From Trueperaceae bacterium (GTDB lineage Bacteria; Deinococcota; Deinococci; Deinococcales; Trueperaceae), in the NCBI GenBank assembly GCA_007130445.1, contig SLSM01000271.1, positions 1-9,987 of the forward strand: DNA of 9,987 bases. The letters run 5' to 3'. The position numbers and the translations under genes are program-made. Under the pieces are notes generated by a model that was not told where the DNA came from, did not search any database, and saw only the letters and a list, made by a program, of their open reading frames with translations. Shown here one piece after another: positions 5,269-9,987 of this stretch (position 1 is the first letter of the stretch; every line of letters starts with the position of its first letter).

Positions 5269-8232
5269 ATGCAGTTGAAGACGCTTGGTGGCTTGGTGCT
5301 GGGGGGCAGTGCCTTCAGCCGCGCGAAGCCGCTCTTGATGCTCGCCTACCTTGCGCTCGAGGGTCCTACGTCTCGCAAGGAGCTCGCGGATCTGTTCTTC
5401 ATGGGCACGAAGGATCCGCGCGACAGCCTCTCGACGGCGCTGCGGGGTCTTCGCCGGGTGTCGCCGGAGCTCTACGTAGCAGAGGCGAACCAGATTCGTG
5501 CAGGCGTTCCCTGCGATGCGGCCGAGCTACTCGAGCTGCTGGACCGAGGTGAGCTCGAACGGGCGACGGCACGTTATGAAGGCGCCTTCGTGAGAGGGAT
5601 CGATGTGCCCATGTGCGCCGAACTGGAGGAGTGGGTCTACGGAAAGCGTGAGCTCATCGCCGCCAGGGTCAGAGCAGCCCACGTTCGGTTGGGAGAGAGC
5701 ATGGCGGCTGGGGGGAGGCTCGAGCTGGCGGTGAGGCATGCCGAAGCGGCCTACTCCTTGGCGGGCGTGCCCGAGCTCGAACCAGAAGCCCTCGACCGCC
5801 TCTTCACACTCCTCCGGGCGGGGAAGAGCCCCAAGGCCGCGGAACTGATGCGCGATGCACAGGCCCTTGGGATCGCTCTCCCCATCGGTGGAGAGGTGGC
5901 CAGGGTGCCGCTTCTGCACGAGGTCGCGGACGAAGCTCCACCTCGCCACAACCTGCCTGCTCCGACCGATGCCTTCGTGGGTCGTGATCCTGAACTCGTG
6001 GAGATTGCCGAGCTCCTTGCGGAACCTCATTGTCGCCTGCTGACCCTGCATGGAGCTGGTGGCGTGGGCAAGTCGCGCCTTGCCATCCAAGCCGCCCGCG
6101 ACCAACTCGGCGAAGGCCGCTTCAAGGACGGGGTCTTCTTCGTTGCGCTCGATGCCCTCAGCGCCGCCGAGCAGATCGCCCTCGGCATCGCCGAGGCGCT
6201 CGACCTGTCCCTCCAGGGCGAGGGAGGGCCACACACGCAGGTCGTTGGCCACCTCGAGGACAAACACGTGCTTCTCATCCTCGACAACTTCGAGCAGCTC
6301 ATGAGCGGCGCGATGCTCCCGGCCGACCTCCTGGCGGCGTGTCCCCACCTGAAGATCATCGTCACGTCGCGTGAACGGCTGAACCTCCGTGAAGAGCACG
6401 TGCTGACGCTGGAGGGCTTGCCCGTGCCCAGCATGGAGAGCAGCTTCGAAGAGGCTCAGTACGTAGGGGCGGTGCAACTCATGTGGCACCGCGCCAAGCA
6501 GGCGTGCGCCGACTTCGCGTTGACCCCGGAGACCCTGCCCGAGGCGCTCAAGATCTGCCACCTCCTGGAGGGCTACCCGCTTGGCATCGAGTTGGCGGCA
6601 GCCTGGGTGCGGGTGCTGCCACTGGCGGACATCGCCGCTGAGATCGAGCGCAACCTGGATCTCCTGGACTCCTCCTCCCGGAATGTCGCCACACGACACC
6701 AGAGCGTTCGCGCAGCCTTCGAGCACTCGTGGAAGCTGCTTGCGCCTAGAGAACAACAGGCGCTCAAGAAGCTCGCCGTCTTCAGGGGGGGTTTTCGACG
6801 CGAGGCGGCGCGTGAGGTCGTCGGCGCATCGCTGCCATTGCTTGCCAGCCTCGTGGACAAGTCCCTGTTGCGCATGGAGTCGGGTGGGCGCTATCGTCGC
6901 CACGCTCTGTTGTACGGTTACACCCTCGAGATCTTCTCGTCCGAGCCGAAGGTCTACCGAGAGACCAAGGACAAGCACGCTGCGTACTTCCTCGCCCTGG
7001 CCGAAGAGGCCGAACCGCAGTTGCTGGGCGCGCGGCAAGTGGTCTGGCTGGAGCGGTTGGAGGACGAGCTGGACAACCTTCGCTCGGCGCTGGAGTGGAC
7101 CGAGACCAGCGGCCAGGCCCAGGCAGGTCTGCGACTCGCGGGCGCACTGTGGCGGTTCTGGTTCATCCGGGGCCTCTTTGATGAAGGACGTGAACGGTTG
7201 CAGCAGGCCCTGTCGCAATCGGCCGAGCCCACGGCCGCGCGCGCCAAGGCGCTTCATGGCGCGGGCAATCTGGCCACGTACCAGGGTGACTACGCCGCGG
7301 CTCGCGCCCTCAACGAAGAGAACCTGACGTTGAGGCGGGCCTTGGGAGACGAGGAAGGCGTTGCCGGTGCACTCAACAACCTCGGCGCCATCGCCCATCA
7401 TCAAGGGGATTGCGATTCGGCGCGCCGGCTCTACGAGGAGAGCTTGGCCTTGAGGCGAGCGCTGGGGGATAAGTACGGGATGGCCTCCACGCTCAACAAC
7501 CTCGGCCTCGTCGCCTGTCAACAAGGTGACTTCACCCAGGCACGCGCACTCTGCGAGGAGAGCCTCGGGATCGACCGAGCGTTGGGAGACAAACAGGGGA
7601 TCGCCTTCTCGCTGCACAATCTCGGCCTCATTGCACACGATCAGGCCGATTACGAGGTGGCACGTGCGCTCTACGCCGAGAGCCTGAGCTTGAGGCGGGA
7701 ACTGGGTGACAAACAGGGGATCGCGCTCTCGCTCAACAACCTCGGCACGATCGCCCAAGACCAAGGTGATCTCGGCACGGCACATGCGCTGTTCGAAGAG
7801 AGCTTGGCGATCTACCGGGAGTTGGGCGACAAGCGCGGTATCGCCCTCTCACTCCACGATCTAGGTGTCGTCGCCCGAAGTAGAGGTGACTGGGCCGCGT
7901 CACGCTCGCTCCACGCCGAGAGCCTGACGATGAGGCGGCGCCTGCGAGACAAGCGGGGCATCGCCCAATCGTTGGAGGAGACCGGGTGCCTCCGCGTAGC
8001 GGAAGGCGATGGCACGCAGGCCGCGCTGCTCTGGGGCGCGGCCGAAGGCCTGCGCGAAGCCATCGGCGTGCCCCTGCCGCCTTCCGAGCGGGCCCGGTTC
8101 GAGGACGCCGTGACCGCGGCACGCGCCGAACTGGGGTGCACCACGTTCGCGGCACGATGGGCCGAGGGCCGGGCCCTGACGATGGAGCACGCCGTCGCCC
8201 ATGCGTTGGGTGAACGCGTGAATGGGGTCTGA
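5269..8232 (+). CDS. AfsR/SARP-type transcriptional regulator: BTAD, NB-ARC-like NTPase and TPR domains
   Basis: A 987-aa STAND-type regulator. Residues 1-80 look like the OmpR/SARP winged-helix region (LGG...A.KPLLMLAYLAL-EG-SRKELADLFF). Residues ~85-200 form the helical BTAD (ALxxGEL..A...YEGAFV, then RHAEAAYSL). The NTPase has VGRDPEL (237-243), Walker A GAGGVGKS (262-269), Walker B LLILDN (335-340), the arginine-containing TSRERL (366-371) and GYPL (435-438, GLPL motif). A winged-helix part (about 485-555) precedes a helical section and six exact 40-residue TPRs (661-900). The C-terminal ~80 residues are helical. In this family nucleotide state, set by signals through the TPRs, controls DNA binding by the N-terminus. 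The likely targets are its own upstream region and perhaps the divergent envelope operon; this is inferred from position. All nucleotide-binding motifs look intact. The ligand is unknown. Confidence 0.9.
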   Translation: MQLKTLGGLVLGGSAFSRAKPLLMLAYLALEGPTSRKELADLFFMGTKDPRDSLSTALRGLRRVSPELYVAEANQIRAGVPCDAAELLELLDRGELERATARYEGAFVRGIDVPMCAELEEWVYGKRELIAARVRAAHVRLGESMAAGGRLELAVRHAEAAYSLAGVPELEPEALDRLFTLLRAGKSPKAAELMRDAQALGIALPIGGEVARVPLLHEVADEAPPRHNLPAPTDAFVGRDPELVEIAELLAEPHCRLLTLHGAGGVGKSRLAIQAARDQLGEGRFKDGVFFVALDALSAAEQIALGIAEALDLSLQGEGGPHTQVVGHLEDKHVLLILDNFEQLMSGAMLPADLLAACPHLKIIVTSRERLNLREEHVLTLEGLPVPSMESSFEEAQYVGAVQLMWHRAKQACADFALTPETLPEALKICHLLEGYPLGIELAAAWVRVLPLADIAAEIERNLDLLDSSSRNVATRHQSVRAAFEHSWKLLAPREQQALKKLAVFRGGFRREAAREVVGASLPLLASLVDKSLLRMESGGRYRRHALLYGYTLEIFSSEPKVYRETKDKHAAYFLALAEEAEPQLLGARQVVWLERLEDELDNLRSALEWTETSGQAQAGLRLAGALWRFWFIRGLFDEGRERLQQALSQSAEPTAARAKALHGAGNLATYQGDYAAARALNEENLTLRRALGDEEGVAGALNNLGAIAHHQGDCDSARRLYEESLALRRALGDKYGMASTLNNLGLVACQQGDFTQARALCEESLGIDRALGDKQGIAFSLHNLGLIAHDQADYEVARALYAESLSLRRELGDKQGIALSLNNLGTIAQDQGDLGTAHALFEESLAIYRELGDKRGIALSLHDLGVVARSRGDWAASRSLHAESLTMRRRLRDKRGIAQSLEETGCLRVAEGDGTQAALLWGAAEGLREAIGVPLPPSERARFEDAVTAARAELGCTTFAARWAEGRALTMEHAVAHALGERVNGV
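7249..7968 (+). repeat. Six tandem 120-bp repeats encoding 40-residue TPRs
   Basis: Units start at residues 661, 701, 741, 781, 821 and 861. Each reads roughly LNNLGxIAxxQGDxxxARxLxEESLxLRRxLGDKxGIA. Phase is kept perfectly and residues between units are strongly alike, which indicates expansion by duplication. A degenerate seventh unit (residues 901-935) follows. In the first unit the NNLG is changed (HGAGNL). Confidence 0.9.
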
Positions 8233-8236
8233 CTGA

Positions 8237-8510
8237 CCACGGAAGAAGCCGACCGGGTTCTCCGGCGTCGTGCCCACCGCCGGGACGGTGGTGTTACGCC
8301 GGTCGTTCGTCTGAGGCGGACCGAGCCCTCGGCCGGCTCGACGGGTCGGTGGTCACGCTTCCCCACCCCGAGCAGCCGTGTGGCGTCGACGAGGTGGTCG
8401 ACGACGTCCGCGCCATGCACCGCGGCCTTCGGCGCCTGGACCACCTGCCGGTATCCGTTCGCCTGGTCCGCGAGATCCGCGCGGAACTGCTCGCCGCGGT
8501 GCACGGCGGT
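8237..8510 (+). pseudogene. Fic-family protein, N-terminal remnant (frameshifted and deleted)
   Basis: Two pieces in different frames match the N-terminal part of Fic-family proteins. Bases ~8237-8312 encode KKPTGFSGVVPTAG and end in TGA, like the usual TGxYxxxxxxGE opening. From 8316 another frame gives ADRALGRLDGSVVTLPHPE, the family's ALGRLDG...LPNP segment. It jumps to VDEVVDDVRAMHRGLRRL and LPVSVRLVREIRAELLAAVHGG (to 8510), the V.NYVRA...GL..L and LP.S..LI..IH..LL.GV.G segments. About 40 residues normally found between LPNP and this segment, including the usual inhibitory SSxIEGT helix, are missing. The catalytic HPFxxGNGR motif is absent from the rest of the window. No start codon is seen. 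It begins right after the regulator stop. Family recognition rests on remembered consensus only. Confidence 0.7.
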
Positions 8511-8738
8511 GACGAAGCAGAAGCGCGTGACGACGCCGAGCGCCACGACGATGTGCGCGGCTGCGCTGCCACCGCGTTCTGCTGCGACCACGGCTCGGAA
8601 CAGCTCGAGCTTGGCCCGCATCCGTGGGCGGTCGCGCGATCCGCGGTTGCGCGAACTGCAGTGGCGCGCAGCTGCCCGAGTGCGACGGACAGGCTCTTCC
8701 GTGGGCTCCGTCGTACTCGCGGGCGCGTCGGCAGACCG
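8511..8738. other. Unassigned stretch between Fic remnant and TPR remnant
   Basis: I see no recognisable protein in any frame, no structured RNA and no inverted repeats marking an insertion sequence. Open frames on both strands are Arg/Ala/Ser-rich in the way expected of non-coding GC-rich DNA. It is probably decayed gene sequence. Confidence 0.4.
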
Positions 8739-9287
8739 TTGGTCCGATCAGCCATTGCGGGTGCGGCCACGGCGGCGCCCGCAACGGAGCACCACGACCA
8801 GTTCGCGGCCGCGCGGGACCACCTCGACGCGGCGCTCGCGCTCGACCCGACCTTCGCGCTGGCCCTCCTCCACCGCGTCGGCTCTTCGGATGACCCCGAC
8901 GAGGTGCGCGCGTACGTCGACGCGGCAGCGTCTTGCCGCCTGCAGGCCTCGGAGGACGAAGGACGGACGATCGACACCTTCCGCGCCTTCCTCCTCGACC
9001 GCGACCACCACCGTGGCAGCGAGGTCTTCCTCGAGCGCTATGCGGCGCTCGCCCCCGGCGAACCGAGACCGCACGACTCGCTCGGCCTGCTGTACCTGCG
9101 CCAAGGCCGTCTCGAGGATGCGATCCGTGCCTTCGAGGCCGCGCTGGCGCGCGATGCGCGCTTCGCCGAGCGTCGGAGCAACCTCGAGCGTGCGCACGCC
9201 GCTCGGGCACAGGCGCGAGCCCAGGGTGAAGCGCGACGCGTCGGCGCCGACGGGGACTCCGATGCTCTGCGTGACGATCCGGGTTAA
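8739..9287 (+). pseudogene. Shortened TPR protein, probably a gene remnant
   Basis: The frame ends at TAA 9285-9287. It contains two TPR-like segments: ARDHLDAALALDPTFALALL (about 8811-8870) and PHDSLGLLYLRQGRLEDAIR...AALARDARFA (about 9069-9170). Between them is a helical spacer with SEDEGRTIDTFRAFLLDRDHHR (about 8949-9014). Full-length relatives of this TPR type usually have a signal peptide and several more repeats, so this copy appears to have lost its N-terminus and some middle repeats. The start given is an arbitrary TTG; no ribosome binding site or convincing start was found. The frame is also open through the Fic remnant upstream, which is probably chance in GC-rich DNA. The tail after 9190 is Ala/Arg-rich. 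A short expressed protein cannot be ruled out. Confidence 0.5.
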
Positions 9288-9390
9288 CCACGCCGTTGGG
9301 CGCAGTGTCCCGAGACGGCGAGCCGGGCATCGCCTAGCGTGAGGGGTGGTCGGCCGAAGCTGCGGCGACGCGGCCGACGGAAGGGGCCCC

Positions 9391-9708
9391 ATGCAACGAC
9401 CGGCGCTCTCCCTCACGCGCGTTCCCGTGGCGCTGCTCTTCATGATCGTCGGCGCGGTCCTGCTGATCACCGCGTTCGTCAACGCAGGAGCCGTCCCGCT
9501 CTCGGCGCACGACGACTTCGGGGCGCTCATCCGCGCCCAAGGCGGTTCGATGTCGCACTCCGCCACGTACCCCGACACGTACCGACTGATCGCGGCGCAG
9601 AGCCGGATGCTCCAGAACGCCTTCCTGGGGTTGACGGGCGTGGCGTTGGTGACGGTCGGCGCCATCGGCGTGGTCGCGGTGGGTGGGGGCCGGCAGCAGA
9701 GCGCGTAG
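9391..9708 (+). CDS. Small integral membrane protein with two transmembrane helices
   Basis: A 105-aa protein that I cannot place in a family. It has a first hydrophobic helix (about residues 12-31, VPVALLFMIVGAVLLITAFV). A ~45-residue polar loop with HDDFGALIRAQGGSM and YPDTYRLIAAQSRMLQNAFL follows. A second hydrophobic helix (about 77-98, rich in Gly/Val) leads to a short GGGRQQSA tail. With the short basic N-terminus inside, both ends would be cytoplasmic and the loop outside. Start ATG 9391 is chosen because GGAAGGGG sits four bases upstream and the first helix is near the N-terminus. A GTG at 9346 in the same frame is possible, with TAGCGT at 9335-9340 as a leaderless-type -10, but it adds 15 unremarkable residues. 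It lies 38 bp upstream of the radical-SAM gene, same strand. Confidence 0.65.
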   Translation: MQRPALSLTRVPVALLFMIVGAVLLITAFVNAGAVPLSAHDDFGALIRAQGGSMSHSATYPDTYRLIAAQSRMLQNAFLGLTGVALVTVGAIGVVAVGGGRQQSA

Positions 9709-9724
9709 GCTGCCGCTGGGTGTC

Positions 9725-9733
9725 TGCTACACT
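9725..9733 (+). promoter_or_regulatory. Extended -10 promoter for the radical-SAM gene
   Basis: TG-C-TACACT (9725-9733) is an extended -10 element; no matching -35 is present upstream. The predicted RNA start near 9740 leaves a leader of only about 7 nt before ATG 9747 and no Shine-Dalgarno, so translation would be nearly leaderless. Confidence 0.45.
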
Positions 9734-9746
9734 TGATGACAAGACG

Positions 9747-9987
9747 ATGACGATGTCGCGACGCGCCTTCCTGCGCGCTGCGGTCGGGAGTGCCGCAGCG
9801 CTGGCCGCGACGGGCAGCGCGCTCGGTGGGAGCACCTGGCCGTCCATGGGGCAGGGGTGGCGTCCGGCCTACCTCCAGTTCGAGGAGGAGGGCCGCTTCG
9901 ACGAGCGCATCGACCAGGCCTACGCCATCTTGGAGCACTGCCGCTTGTGCCCCCGGCGCTGCGGCGTCAACCGCTTGGCTGGCGAGA
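9747..9987 (+). CDS. Tat-exported radical-SAM protein of the PflX/COG1313 type (3' end outside window)
   Basis: The first 80 residues of a protein that continues past the window. It opens with a twin-arginine signal (SRRAFLRAA at residues 4-12, then an Ala-rich hydrophobic region to about 27). PAYLQFEEEGRFDERIDQAYAIL (40-62) and then CRLCPRRCGVNRLAGE (65-80) follow. The C-x2-C-x3-C arrangement (Cys 65, 68, 72) with RCGVNRLAGE is typical of the N-terminal auxiliary Fe-S region of uncharacterised PFL-activase-like proteins (COG1313). The radical-SAM CxxxCxxC motif would come further on and is not visible. Start could be ATG 9747 or ATG 9753, two codons apart; the second places the RR motif closer to the N-terminus. 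A Tat signal fits a protein that must receive its Fe-S cluster in the cytoplasm before export. The substrate is unknown. Confidence 0.8.
   Translation, partial: MTMSRRAFLRAAVGSAAALAATGSALGGSTWPSMGQGWRPAYLQFEEEGRFDERIDQAYAILEHCRLCPRRCGVNRLAGE

Noticed and set aside
5527..7785. 752-residue open frame on the minus strand
   Set aside because: It lies fully opposite the BTAD-NTPase-TPR regulator, whose motifs are intact. It mirrors the TPR period and has no recognisable domain.
8353..9330. 325-residue Arg/Pro-rich open frame on the minus strand
   Set aside because: Its composition is typical of a shadow frame, with no domain and no initiation signal.
8748..9938. 396-residue open frame on the minus strand
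   Set aside because: It runs across the TPR remnant, the membrane protein and the Tat signal of the radical-SAM gene. Long stop-free antisense frames are expected at this GC content and no family is seen.

Overview
This is a high-GC bacterial window, probably chromosomal. The genes suggest a diderm organism: there are two lipoproteins, a CsgG-type outer-membrane component and a FlgT-like periplasmic protein. An AfsR/SARP-type BTAD-NTPase-TPR regulator and a Tat-exported radical-SAM protein are also present. This mix would fit the Deinococcota (Trueperaceae-like), but Gemmatimonadota or another GC-rich phylum cannot be excluded from sequence alone. The phylum is an inference.

Layout. (1) 1-324 (+): the C-terminal end of an aminoglycoside adenylyltransferase-like protein. 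A strong hairpin at 394-435 separates it from the convergent genes that follow. (2) 445-4638 (-): four genes read leftwards. In order of transcription they are a small exported protein (4638-3961), a CsgG-like lipoprotein (3961-3305), a FlgT-like exported protein (3327-2242) and a lipoprotein with two Cys-rich InlB-like repeats plus a seven-blade RCC1 propeller (2166-445). The first three overlap end to start and must be one operon. The fourth follows after 75 bp with its own strong ribosome binding site. Together they look like a cell-envelope/outer-membrane assembly related in architecture to the FlgO/FlgP/FlgT set or to CsgG systems, with no flagellar or curli genes in view. (3) 4639-5268: a 630-bp divergent intergenic region. 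It holds three 11-bp direct repeats just upstream of a -10-like TAGAAT, an arrangement resembling SARP-regulator target sites. (4) 5269-8232 (+): the 987-aa regulator itself (BTAD, NB-ARC-type NTPase, six 40-aa TPRs).

(5) 8237-9287 (+): a decayed zone. It has a frameshifted, internally deleted Fic-family N-terminal remnant, then about 230 bp with nothing recognisable, then a shortened TPR protein without a clear start. (6) 9391-9708 (+): a 105-aa two-helix membrane protein. (7) 9747-9987 (+): the start of a Tat-exported COG1313/PflX-type radical-SAM protein that runs off the window.

The most interesting parts are the envelope operon with its propeller lipoprotein, and the possible link between that operon, the 11-bp repeats and the SARP-like regulator. 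Both are hypotheses based on context.
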